In this document: one piece after another, positions 1-10,263 of the stretch | How positions within the stretch are numbered: the stretch's first letter is position 1 | Layout of the letters: every line of letters begins with the position of its first letter | NCBI GenBank assembly: GCA_024811115.1 | Contig: JAKOGH010000259.1 | Span: 1-15,655, forward strand | Source: Terana coerulea | Taxonomy: Eukaryota; Basidiomycota; Agaricomycetes; Polyporales; Phanerochaetaceae | Direction of reading: 5' to 3' | Length of the DNA: 15,655 nt | Translations under genes and position numbers: made by a program | Notes under the pieces: model-generated | What the model was told of the DNA's origin: nothing | Databases searched by the model: none | The model's input: the letters and a program-made list of their open reading frames with translations, nothing else

Positions 1-227
1 GCCAGACAAAATAAACATGATTGCTATGTACTGAACAACGATGAGTTTCCTTTATCCAAACGAGTGCTGAATGATCGGTTGTGGTTTTGCGCGGAGTCTA
101 CAAATACAAATGCCAGGTGGTGGGATAGCATGGAGCACTGTGCTTGCACGTATTAAGTGTATGTTGACTAGAAAGACGAACGAATGCGATGGTCCGAGGG
201 TGAAATGCGGTACTGGATGCGAAACGA

Positions 228-3200
228 CTAGGCGTTGCGAATGGAGGTGTGCACGAATAATGTGGAAAACAAGTACTGCGAGAGCTGCGTGTCGTGCAAG
301 GGAAGATGCCGATACCCTAAAGACACGGTCAGCCCCACGTCCCGAACAACCACACCGCAGCGACGTACCAGAGTTCAAGCTCGCCAGGCTGGTGCAGTAC
401 AAAGCGAGCGGCTCCTCGTCCTCCTTGTCCTCTTGCTTCACCGCGAAGCGCACGAACACCAGCTCGCGCATGTCGCCGACGCAGTCGAACGGCAGGCTCA
501 GGCCCTGCTCCCACACGGGATTGAACCCGTTGTTCTTCACGACGAACGTGCGCACGGCGACCGTGCGCGCCGACGTCGCGCCCGCGGCCGCCGCGGCCGT
601 CGTCGGCGGCGAGTACGCGCGCCGGTCCGCCGTCGGCGGCAGGAACGGCGAGTGCGTCCAGTCCGGGATGTGCAGCGAGACCTCGACGTACGGGTCGAGG
701 ATGGCCTTGTCGACGACCTCGCGCCCGGACGCGTCCTTCGGCCGCGGCAGCTGCTGCGCGGAGACGATCGTGACGTCGAGGAAGTGCTGCGTGCGCTGCG
801 CGAGGAGCTGCTTGTCCGCGAGGCGCAGCGCGGGCGGCTTCAGGACATAGCCCGCACGGCCGTTCCGCTGGAACATGGCGTGGTTGATCACGTATCCGAG
901 ATCTACCGCGCGAGCGACATGGAAGTTAGCGCATACATCCACGTCGCGTTCCCAGAAAAAGCACGCACCGAACGTCTGCCAGTTGATCGCGACCAGCTGC
1001 GCGCCGGCGGACCAGTACCGGTGCGGCTCGTAGTTCGTCGAGCCGATGCGCGCGCCCTTGGGGTATATGCGGACGACGTGCGTGCGGTTGTGCTTGATGA
1101 GGTCGGTCATGCCCTGCTTCAGGATCTTGTTCGCCGTGTTCTCCGAGAGCGAGAAGACGTGCTCGGGCGCGTACACCTCCTTCTTGTTGATCCCGCGGCA
1201 CTTCACGCCGACGGTGTACACGAGCAGCGCGACGAGGTCCATGGACATCTTCACCTTCGGCTTCTCGCCCCGCCCGCTACCCCCGCCCAGGGCGGGCGAC
1301 AGCTGCCGCCGGCGGGCGCGGCGAGGACGGGTTGGAGGGGCGGCGCGGGGTCACGCGGTTGAGCACCTTCTTGGCCTTCGTGAACTCGGACTTGAGGCCC
1401 TTGATCATGTCCGCCTCGCTCTCTCGCGCCTTGCGCCATTCGGTCTTGATCTCGTCGCGCAGGTCAGTGTCAGAGGCGGATGTCTCGGTAGAGGTCGACG
1501 ATGACTCCTGGTCAAAGGAGAGCTCCTTCTCTTGCACGCCATCCTCTGCAGTGACATACAAGTTCTTGGCCTATAAAAACGACGTCAGCATCAAAGACGT
1601 CAAAAATGACAATATGCAGGATAGAAACCCACCTTGAGAAGCACACGCCCCTTCAGGTCCTCAGGACTGGGCAACACCTCGATACGCGGCCGTCCGTCGA
1701 CAGGTGCCTTCACAAGGGCATCGCCGAAGACGTCGCTCATGATTGTGGCCATCATACCTTGCTGGGGCAACCCACAATGGACTTCGGCCGAGATGACAAT
1801 GGGATACGGCGACGCGACAAACGCATACCGGTTGATTGCCTTGCAAATATCTCGCAGCGCGACCTTCGTCGTCAGCGTCTTCCCATGGTAGATCACAGGC
1901 TCGATTTCGCCATCGTAGATATCCACTGAAACGAGCATATGTCAATAAATGGGGCGTGCAAACGTGAAGGGGGACTTGCGTTCGACGCTCCGACAGCTGT
2001 GTAACAGAGCCCGGATGTATCCCTCAATCGTGCTCTCCCCGACCAGCTGGTGCCCGACAAGGTATGTGTTATGCGAGCTTGAGATGAAGTACTCAGGCAG
2101 CGGGCGCGTCATGTCGTGCTTGTCGTCGTGGAACGCGGCGTTGTCGGGCGAGAGCAGGAATGTCGTGAAGTTCTTCGACGTCATGACCCCCGACTCATGT
2201 GTGAGCTCCGGTGGTGCCGCCTTTGCCGGCTCTCCCGAAGAAGCAGGGTCCGGCGAGGGACTAGGGGATGGCGAAGAAGCCGTCTGCGGGGCGAGGTGGG
2301 CTGTGCTACTCGGCGGGGATGCTTGAGGCGCAGTAGTTGTGGGAGCAGCGGGAGCTGTGTCGGAAGGGCGCATATAGGCGGCCGGTGGACTGGGGTTCAA
2401 GCCTGCAGTGATCGCGGCGGAGTGAATGGCGAAGTCGAGGGGTTGCGACCAGGCAGGTTTGGGGACGACCCATCAGCCGCACCTGCTTGCTCCGCCGAAA
2501 TAGCGTACTTGACGAAGAGGTGTTGGAGTGCTTCGTCGCTCAAGGTGCACTAACGCCCAATGTTAGTACGTTGCTGAGATGTGTGTATGCGGTCAGCCTA
2601 CCTTCTGCTCATTTCGCATAAAGTCTGCGAAACCAGTGTACCGAAGATTACCGTCAGCGCTGCCTGAGGATGAGAGCAGCTTCTTGAACAGACGGTCGAG
2701 TTCTGGACGCGCTTTCAGAGCCTTGACGAACTTCCGGAAATCGGCAAAGTCAAGATAGCCACGGTGCTGGCTGTCCGCTTGCTGTACACCAACATTTAGC
2801 CCATCCACGCGCAAAGACACAAATTCCAAGTACATACCTGGAACCGCCTCAGCAGGTCGTCCCGACTCGGATTGATGTTCAGCCGCCTGCACATCCGCTC
2901 GACGTCGTCAAAGTCCAGCTTCTGGTCCTTCTCCTCGTCCGCGCCCTTCCAGAACTGCTTCTCCCACACCGCCTGCCGCATCGCGCCGTGGCCGAGCCCG
3001 CTCATCAGCTGCTGCCGGATCTCGTACAGCCGGCGGATCGTGGTCTCCACATCCGGAAGACGTCCAGCGTCGCGGCGATGAGGTGCAGCGTCTTGTAGGA
3101 CCCGTCGAGGACGTAGACGAGCGTGAGCCAGCGGTCTTCGTAGGATGACGCGAGCTGGAACTGCTCGCGGTAGTAGCGTGCGTCTCCGCCCGTGCGGATT

Positions 3201-4388
3201 TCTTTGATGGTCTCGATAGGTACTAACAAGCAGAGTTAGCATTTCTGGATGGCGTGAAGGTAGTAAGTACTTACTGATACGAAGCTTCTTCGACTGCCAT
3301 ATTATCTGACCCTCGTCTGGGTCGAGACGGAAGAAATAACGCTTCTGTTTCTTCGCAGAGACTTTGAGCATAGGTACGCCATTGATGAGGAGAGGAGGAA
3401 TGGGCAAGTCCTCTACTGCGGCAGGGCTCTGGGGCGAGAGCGGCGTTGGAGGCTCCATGGCTGGTTGTGGTGGATTCGCCGACGGTGCTGCTTCATGAAT
3501 AGGTGAAAGAGTTGGCTTTGGTACCTGCCCGCTTGCACCGTCTTGGCCATTCGCGCCTTCGACCTGGGCTCCGGCGTCCAGCACAGGCGGTATCTCGTCG
3601 GGAGACTTGACAGGCGTCGAGTTCGTAACCATCCCGTCCGCGAATGCGTCAGATTTCAAGTCTTCAGAGCTGTCGTGTAGGAAGACGGGTTCAGGCTCAG
3701 AGAAGGAAGTTCGCATGCGCAGTGGTCGTTTCCAGAGGACGTCGGAGTAGGACCTGATGTGACGCTTTATGCTGCCGCCCCGCGAGAGCCTCCTCGTTAC
3801 CGGAGGCTGCGCTGTCGTAGGGCTGTTGGTGGTCTGGTGTGACGCCGATGAGATCGATGTGGCTAGAGGCAGACTCGTGGACTTGGAGTTGTCGAGGCCG
3901 GGTGGACTCCGCACGGCTTCCTCCTTGGACTTGGACTTGGACTTGCTCCTCACAATATTGACTGCCCCGCTCGACACGCCCTTCAACGTCCGCCGTATGC
4001 TCCCTCCCAGCCCCAGACCCACATTCCCGTCGCTCCGCCGTCGCGAAAGCTTGCTTGCTCCCGAAGACGTCGAGGCCGCGCCAGCGGTGTGCGCAGTCAC
4101 ATGAGGATGCGTCGAGGGCGCAGGTACGCTGCTGGAATGGGCGCGCCGGTGAGAGCCATGGGACATCGACTGCGCGACGTAAGGATATGGCGCAGAGGCG
4201 TCGACCTGGAGGACTGTCTGGGCGATCGCCGGCACTGGCTGGCCCTTTGTGGTGAGCAAACCCGCGGCACGTTGTAGAACCCGTCGCTTGGGCCGGCCGC
4301 CCTCTGCCACTGACCCCGCTTCGCTCGTCGTGCTCATCCCTCGTCTTGGCGGCGTCCTCATCTGTGGTAGCTGCTGCGTGGCGACCAT
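228..4388 (-). CDS. plc1: Phosphoinositide-specific phospholipase C (delta-like)
   Basis: Hydrolyses PIP2 to IP3 and diacylglycerol at membranes, Ca2+ dependent (family knowledge). Exons on the minus strand: 4388-3275, 3222-2838, 2781-2602, 2549-2483, 2402-1980, 1925-1633, 1570-969, 902-369, 316-228; about 1228 residues. The ATG at 4388 follows an in-frame stop. Order: long Ser/Pro-rich basic N-terminus (1-330, with a KSKSKSK stretch), PH (about 335-435), EF-hands (455-580), X domain (672-825) with both catalytic histidines (SSSHNTYL and VIYHGKTL) and the ELDIYDG metal-site segment, acidic linker, Y domain (928-1045, VGVKCRGINKKE), C2 (1050-1190, LDPYVEVSL). The 1926-1979 intron uses a GC donor. 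The frame breaks at 3047-3048 (TGGAGACC; one G short between FRMW and ETTIRR) and within about 1280-1330 (GC-rich X-Y linker). The 2403-2482 intron (donor GTGCGG) is weak; a third frame break there is the alternative. Identity is certain; intactness is not. Confidence 0.95.
1926..1979 (-). other. GC-AG intron in the PLC X domain
   Basis: 54 bases, donor GCAAGT and acceptor TTTCAG. Splicing joins GTC-GAA-C to TG-GAT-ATC and restores VELDIYDG, the conserved metal-binding segment of PI-PLC. No GT donor near this junction gives that sequence. GC-AG introns are a known minor class. Confidence 0.85.
3923..3945 (-). repeat. Short hexanucleotide repeat inside PLC exon 1
   Basis: About three to four copies of TTGGAC on the plus strand, read on the minus strand as alternating Ser-Lys codons (KSKSKSK) in the basic N-terminal extension. 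It is likely length-variable between strains; repeats of six keep the frame. Confidence 0.7.
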
Positions 4389-5249
4389 TGTCGTCGGTAT
4401 GCCTTGGGGTCACACAGCCAGGGTCGTCCGGTCAAAGCTCGGTACAACACCGAGAGGTAGCGAGAACAGCGAAGAACAGAGACAGAGAAAAGGCGGGGAA
4501 ATGTATAGTCGAGACATATCACTGGAGTTTATCAACTATGCGAGTGCCACCGCACACGGACATTCAGGCCATCAAAGCGTCGACCGCGGAGCTGAAGAAC
4601 GGGCGTTTGGTCGAGAACTTCGCGTGTCCCTGGCGCACGAGCAATGCAGTTCAATGGGTAGCAACGCTTTCTTGGCGGTCACAACAAGTCCTTCGGCAGT
4701 GCTCTTTGCGCAGACGTTGACAATGCGGCACTGTGACAGGATCTGTGCAGCCAGAAAGCTAACCTGTGTGCCAGAAGCAGTCCCAGATCTCACACTCAAG
4801 CAACGTTCGCGGCTACAGGACGCCCTTTGTCTCATTGCATCCGAGAGACGCTGCTGGAACACTACTTTAGCAGGTGCGACAGCCATGAATGATTTTACAA
4901 GCATTTTTATTTGTCCTTGGGTCGCTAGTGCATGCCGACGGCTCACTCGTGTAATTTGTGGACACCTCCGCTGGAGCGCACCTTGAGAACGCTGCAAGGC
5001 AGCGCGTCATGGACGTCGAATTTCGCTGCGCCGTTGTTGCCTTGTTGACATCACAAGAGCCGGCACCGACGAAAGACGGAAAACCGACATGACTCACTGA
5101 GCCGTGGCAAGCCGGTATGGGCGTGCCGGTATCCTTGCAGTGACGAACCCCGGAACGTGTACCGGTAAGACACTGTCTCGTACGTATTCGTCCCATTCGC
5201 TTGAATGGAAGCCTGTAACGTATCGGAAAGGGTCCAACAAGGGTTCAAA

Positions 5250-5270
5250 CATCATGCATCATGCATCATG
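5250..5270. repeat. Three tandem copies of CATCATG
   Basis: Three perfect 7-base units followed by GGGGCATCC. On the minus strand the array lies about 6-26 bases inside the exon after the candidate acceptor and brings TGA into every frame. Confidence 0.9.
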
Positions 5271-5328
5271 GGGCATCCTGCATGGGCGATCGTCAGGATT
5301 GTCTGCGCCATAGGAAGAAATAATTGAC

Positions 5329-5698
5329 TTACGAAGCTACCGAGATCATTGGATTGCATCGCATACGGAAGCGAGTCGGTCCTGCCCATGTGGAAATTGG
5401 CATTGTTAGCTGCATTGGCCATCACGCTAGTGCCAGATGTATGCATGGCTGTATAGGAGTACACAAGCGGGCAACCGTCCTGTGCTTTCCATATGCGTCG
5501 TATAACACTGAGGCCTGATGTTGATTCGCGGAGTTCGTTTGAATGGAGTACTCTCTGTGAAGACGACGGTTGCCAAATCGACAACCGTCCGGACGTAGCC
5601 TCATGGCTTGCCGTGCTTGCTCCCATCGCCAACGCAAGAACAAGCGATTTTACGCGGTATGCAAATGCAGAGCTTTCGAGGAGCCGGTCTGCGGGCAT
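5329..5698 (-). pseudogene. Possible exon of a decayed secreted-protein gene
   Basis: From the ATG at 5698 an open frame runs about 120 codons with a hydrophobic stretch near residues 18-30 (SLVLALAMGAS) that could be a signal peptide or anchor. It ends at a strong donor (TTC then GTAAGT), followed 55 bases later by ATGCAG with a CTGAC branch point. That is a textbook fungal intron, yet all three frames of the following exon stop within the tandem CATGATG repeat. Downstream frames to about 4900 look partly protein-like but do not join. No family recognised. It may be a pseudogene, a misread sequence, or chance. Confidence 0.25.
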
Positions 5699-6448
5699 AT
5701 TCCTATGTTTGTCCTATGTAGATAATTCAGAAAATCCCGCAATTGGGAATCCAGGCAGTGTAAGAGTGAAAACGAAATGCAAGAGTACAGCTTGCCATAC
5801 TTGCAATATACCGGTGCACATTTCCGGGGCTATTGGGACAGGCCTGTGGTTCACAAGTGCGACGATAGGCGAATGGGGTAACAGCTCCAGACAAGAGATC
5901 ACATATGCATAGAAAGGGCGAAGCAATGCAAAAGCAATGCGAGCTGGGGAGAGGATTCAATGCTTAGGTAAGCAGAACAGCGTCTCTCTAAAAGTAGCTC
6001 TGATGTTCCCACGGCTTTGTGGCTTACCGTCCTCACTTGAAAGGCGGCGGCCGACTCGGACGACCAGAGCTTTTACGATACGAAGTATGGACGCAGTCAA
6101 AGTATGTATCTTCACATGTCGGCATTCTGTATCACTAGTAAATAAACTGAAACGCTCAATATAGGATCGAAATCGTACCAAAACGTTAGGCAGCGACTCG
6201 GACGTTCAAGCTGAACGTTTAAATTGAGATAGAGCGAGAGAGGAAAGCATCTGAGAGTCGCAAGCATTTGTGAGGTAACAAGTACCACGCGCTGAAGTGT
6301 GAATGCAGAATTCAGTACGCATCTATGCTCAGCGGGACTTGAGCGAATGGGAGGCTAACACACCAAGGGCATTGTTGCGTTTAGAACCAGGCCGGGGCTG
6401 GCATCTGGTTTGAGGCGAACACCCAATGGCAGCCGCACTCGCCAGCCA

Positions 6449-6454
6449 TATAAA
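6449..6454 (+). promoter_or_regulatory. TATA box of the chitinase gene
   Basis: TATAAA lies 77 bases before the ATG and is followed by a pyrimidine-rich leader (TTCCCTTCCCTCTC), the usual core-promoter layout in filamentous fungi. The surrounding 18 bases (6445-6462) recur exactly on the minus strand at 12847-12864. Confidence 0.75.
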
Positions 6455-6525
6455 TCACTTTCCTCGCATACTTCCTCACTCATTCCCTTCCCTCTCAACA
6501 TCCCCAAACACTTGTGTTGTGCACC

Positions 6526-8083
6526 ATGCGGTCCTTTCGTACCCTCAGCCTTCTCTCACTGCTCTCCGTCGGACGCACTCGGGCTGCGCCCGTTTGCTCA
6601 GGGACCACGGCCGCCCTTGCCTCCACATGGTACACCGGCTGGCACGCACAGTATCTGCCACTGGAAGACATCAGCTGGGACAAGTACAGCTCAATCTCCT
6701 ATGCGTTTGCGTAAGTCCTAGATCTCATACCGGTATTGGAAACATATGCTCACCTATACGTTGGGTATAGTGAGACAACGCCAGACCCATCAGTAGTCTC
6801 ATTGCAGGATACAGATGAGGAGCTGCTTCCTAAGCTAGTTGATCTGGCGCACCAGAACAATGTCGCAGCTCTTCTCACCGTCGGCGGCTGGAGCGGCTCA
6901 AAATACTTTTCGACAGCAGTCGGCTCGGCCGAGAATCGTACCGCATTCTCTCATGCTCTCTTACACCTGGTGGACAAGTACAGCCTTGATGGCATTGAAC
7001 TTGAGTGAGTCACCACCACATAGTCCCCAGTCCTCAGAGGCTGACATACCTTACGCGGCAGCTGGGAATATCCCAACAAACAAGGGGTAGGGTGCAACAT
7101 CATTTCCGACCAGGACACACCCAACTTCCTCGCCTTCCTCCAAGAACTTCGCGCCTCACCCAGCGGCGCGAACATGACCGTGTCCGCAGCGTCCTCCATC
7201 GTTCCCTTCGCCGCACCGGACGGCACGCCCACCGCTGACGTCTCTCCCTTTGCGGACGTGCTCGACTACGTGACGCTGATGAATTACGACATCTGGGGCA
7301 GCTGGTCGCGCGTCGTTGGGCCAAACGCTCCCTTGAACGACACCTGTGCACCGGCGGAGGACCAGCAGGGCTCTGCAGTATCCGCGGTCGCGGCGTGGAC
7401 GGCCGCCGGGTTCCCTGCGAACAAGCTTGTGCTCGGTGTCGCGTCGTACGGCCACAGCTTCTATGTGACGCCAGAGAACGCCGCCGCTGCCTCCGGCGCA
7501 TCTGATATGTCCCTGCTGGCATTGTACCTCGCGCATCCGTCGGGAACGACGCCGCTCGCGGCGTACCCGCCGTTTGACAGCACCCAACAGCCTGTCGGCG
7601 ACTCGTGGGACGTGGCGGCTCCGGCGGGCACGACCGACGCGTGCGGAAACACTAGTGCTGGCCCCGGCGGGCTCCTCTGGCGTTTTCAACTTCCGGGGTT
7701 TGATCGAGCGGGGCTTGCTTACTGAAAATGGGACGGCGGCGCAAGGCATGGGGTTCAGGTTCGATGAATGCAGCCAAACTGTGAGTCCTCATTCGTTCAA
7801 TACCTTGCACAACCAAAGTGACGATGATGTTCTACAGCCGTACGTCTATGATCCACAGACGAGCACGATGGTGTCATATGATGACGTGCAGTCATTCTGT
7901 GAGTGCATAGCATTCAAGTGTAGAGTCGGCTTACCTGACGACCTGCGAATAGCGGCGAAAGGGCAGTTTATTCAACAAAGCGGCCTGCTCGGCTTCGCCA
8001 TGTGGGAAGCGGCTGGGGATTATGAGGATATGCTGCTGGATGGGATGTCGAAAGGCATGGGTATCGCACAGAACACTTGTTGA
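6526..8083 (+). CDS. Secreted GH18 chitinase (class V-like)
   Basis: Endo-acting hydrolysis of chitin, acting in cell-wall remodelling, autolysis or attack on other fungi (family knowledge). Exons 6526-6710, 7062-7780 and 6771-7004 between them, 7838-7898, 7953-8083; introns 54-60 bases; about 442 residues. Signal peptide 1-22 (RTRAAPVCSG region). GH18 barrel signs in order: TWYTGWHAQYLP near the start, the LLTVGGWSGS substrate strand (96-105), the catalytic strand DGIELDWEYP with acid Glu at 142, MNYDIWGSW near 212, and a late FAMWEAAGD with the tryptophan that lines the cleft. The usual second Asp of DGxDxDxE is Glu here; the two residues that matter most (Asp140, Glu142) are kept. No chitin-binding module. 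The frame breaks once near 7655-7685, between NTSAGPGG and SGVFNF: one base too many (or two short). Both sides are conserved, so this is either an error or a recent lesion. Confidence 0.95.
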
Positions 8084-8569
8084 TCGAAGTGTTTTCTTGT
8101 ACCTGTTGAAATGCACGTGTGGATCAATACGTCTACGGTCGTTGGAGCAATTGTTCGCGTACTTACGCATCGCTACAGACCGGCCACAAGAGGTCCTTGT
8201 AAATTTCTGATACCGCATATGGATTTCAGCCTAAGAGATGATGGTAGAAACCGAGACGAAGTGCTTCTCCAATAGTACAGACCGTCAGTGTGAGGGCACT
8301 GAGCTGTCTGACATTGAATGAAGTTCAACATTCATGTTAAGGCTGAGCTGTGAGCTGAAGGAGGGCGAAGGCAAGACTGCAAATGGCCGTTCCCTTATTT
8401 GAAGTATACTGCTTCTTGCGTGAACATTGCACCCGATAGAGTCAAGTAGCAAGATGCGAAAGCGGTACTATAGTGATCGTTGTGGTTCGGTGGAAGCTCA
8501 GCAAGACGACGGCGGGAAAGCGCTGCGGCGTCATGGTCCCGGCGCCTACATACCCTCTCTCCGACCATC
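8084..8569. other. Chitinase-MIC10 intergenic region
   Basis: It holds the chitinase 3' region and the promoter and leader of MIC10. I see no TATA box close to the MIC10 start, which fits a housekeeping gene, and no RNA gene or convincing reading frame. Confidence 0.5.
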
Positions 8570-9118
8570 ATGTCGACCACGCCTACCCCCTCCAAGCCAC
8601 TCTCGAGCGAGAACATCGTTGCACAAAGGTACGCTCGCCGGAATATTTCGTACACTCTAAGCTGACTGTTTCACCTAGTATGACCGCTGCTGTACGTGTA
8701 ACCTTCATAGAAACAGTTCAAACCATGTTGACGGGTCGCGTGAATTCGGAACCCAAATACTCCTGGACATTCGTGTTTGAAGTGGCGGATCTCTTGGTCA
8801 AGTCGTACGTCGGGATATTTTTGAAGCTTTGATGAGTTCTCACGCGATTCTTCGCGTTCCTCAGAGGTGTCGGGTTCAGCGTGGGCGTTATCGCTTCTGT
8901 AATTCTCTTCAAGCGTACGTGCTCCACATCTTCAAGCTCCTATACCAAGCTAGAGGGGTATCACTCACGCTTCACCACTGCTAGGACGTGCATGGCCTAT
9001 CGCGCTTTCGACCGGATTCGGTGCCGGAGCAGCGTATGCCGACTGTGACAGGTCATTCAACCCTGCAAGAATACCAGGCGTACGCATCATTCCCTCGACA
9101 ACGACGGAGAGCAAGTAG
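8570..9118 (+). CDS. MIC10: MICOS complex subunit MIC10
   Basis: MIC10 oligomerises in the inner mitochondrial membrane and bends it at cristae junctions. Exons 8570-8628, 8679-8691, 8783-8804, 8865-8914, 8985-9118; about 92 residues. It is recognised by SENIVAQ, then YDRC (21-24), a first membrane segment with GVGFSVG (33-39), the positive loop FKRRAW (47-52), and a second membrane segment STGFGAGAAYADC (57-69), followed by DRSFNP. The glycine-rich motifs in both helices are the family hallmark and are needed for oligomerisation. Exon 2 is only 13 bases; the intron after it ends in GAAG, a less common acceptor. Between exons 1 and 2 the frame is one base short (CAAAG before GTACGC; CAAAAG would give the expected Gln-Lys before YDRC). 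An upstream ATG at 8533 is in frame with exon 2 without any correction but gives an N-terminus unlike MIC10. Confidence 0.93.
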
Positions 9119-9620
9119 AGTTACAAGTAGGAAAGGGGGCGCGTTTTAGCCGGAGGCATCCTGTATGTGGTTTGATTGATTGCTCTGCAGCCCCACGATT
9201 ATATGCTGCTCGAATGCGACATTCTTTCTGCACGAGATATAACCCCTCACGCCTGGGTGCCGAGAAGATTCTGCTGGAAAGCGCGTCTGAGCCGAGCTTC
9301 ATATTCCATACCAGTACCTGCCTAGGACTCCTCACTGAGGTCACGCCCTACCACACTCCCGCGTAACAGCGTCGATCACGCTATTAGGTGTGCGAATATC
9401 CTTCGTGCGCTCGTGTACCGTGCGATGCCTCTTAGGGCTGGCTCTGCCGCGCCTGGCGTGGTGAGGTCGGTGCGGGTTTAGGCGACGCGATTTTTACTGG
9501 GTTGCGTGACTGTGGGTTGGATGGCGTGGACGAGTACGCTTGGACTGGCCCTCGCCTGCGCAACAATCCTCCCCACTTTAGTGCTCATGCGGACATATTG
9601 CGTGGCGCAACAAAGAATCG
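9119..9620. other. Region between MIC10 and the convergent minus-strand gene
   Basis: Shared 3' region of two convergent genes. Short frames occur on both strands (9172-9366 plus, 9087-9344 minus), but none has motifs, introns or a promoter. I see nothing else. Confidence 0.5.
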
Positions 9621-10263
9621 TCATTCTCGCGGCTTGACGTACCCCTTGAGCGCACTACGTCGCATTCCCTTCGCCGTTGGTTTCGACTGCAGCCAGTCAT
9701 ACAGCGTCACGATACAATAAGTAGAGGTCATGAAGATGCGCGCTGTGAAGCTTATCACCGCTTCCTGAATGGCCTTGGTCGAGGCACTTGCATCATTCAC
9801 GATGCATCCGAAGGCGGTCTTCCAGACGGCGTGGCGTTGGCGCACAAAGAATCATTTCTAGTAGGCTGAGACGGTTCAGGGATAAAGCCGGTCTGAAGTG
9901 CGTAAGACTTCTGGGGTTTCCACGGTGTGTCGTCGAGAGTGTTAGCTCGAGCAGACAGCTTCGACGTCTCTGGGGAGGAGTGTTGCGAATCTTGAACACT
10001 TGCGGGTGGCGGTGAGACAAGGGAGAGGATAAATCAAAAGGACCGATCGGAGGTGACGCACCCGACGAGTCGGGAGACGGGGACGCCGATGGTGGAAATG
10101 TACTGACAGTGACGGGTCTCGTGGCGGAGCGGCTTGGAGGCGAAAGAAACAAATTCACGTCGTCGCCCTGAGAGTCCTCGTCTTGCGTTACCTGTGGGAA
10201 AACACTGTCCTGGAACCGCGCACTTCCCGCAAGAGGAGGCGAGGGAGCCGTGGACGAGGATCT
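9621..10263 (-). CDS. Unrecognised protein, last exon, conserved-looking C-terminus
   Basis: About 214 residues lie in this exon, ending at the TGA at 9621-9623. The first half is Ser/Pro-rich and probably disordered. The second half looks like a structured domain: TLDDTPWKPQKSYALQTGFI, then RQRHAVWKTAFGCIVNDA, then a hydrophobic SFTARIFMTSTYCIVTLYDW stretch, ending in a basic tail (KGMRRSALKGYVKPRE). It is preceded by a good intron (10264-10328, GTGAGT to TGTAG). Upstream codons could start at an ATG near 10363, but the only phase that fits has a TAA, so the N-terminus is unresolved. Two frame breaks inside, each one base short, sit in homopolymers: 9972-9975 (GGGG) and 9846-9848 (AAA). I do not recognise the family; the hydrophobic stretch could be a membrane segment. 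Confidence 0.65.

Larger units (their letters stand above)
4389..6444. other. Region between PLC and chitinase without a firm gene
   Basis: The part next to 4388 should hold the PLC promoter and leader; I see no clear TATA box there. The rest is scattered short frames on both strands without family motifs. The best candidate, a minus-strand exon at 5329-5698, is listed separately, as is a 7-base tandem repeat at 5250-5270. A short direct repeat (AAGCAATGC twice) lies at about 5922-5939. I could not assign function to the frames at 4572-4997 or 5051-5248. Confidence 0.5.

Noticed and set aside
1269..1360. Introns of 37 or 91 bases to explain the frame change in the PLC X-Y linker
   Set aside because: They need a GAG acceptor and poor donors, one is too short, and family members read straight through this linker.
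71..1362. Long plus-strand open frames antisense to the PLC 3' half
   Set aside because: They mirror the GC-rich C2 and Y domain exons, are Arg-rich without motifs, and carry no introns or promoter.
4249..4986. 245-codon plus-strand open frame
   Set aside because: It starts inside PLC exon 1 on the other strand and shows no protein-like composition or family motif.
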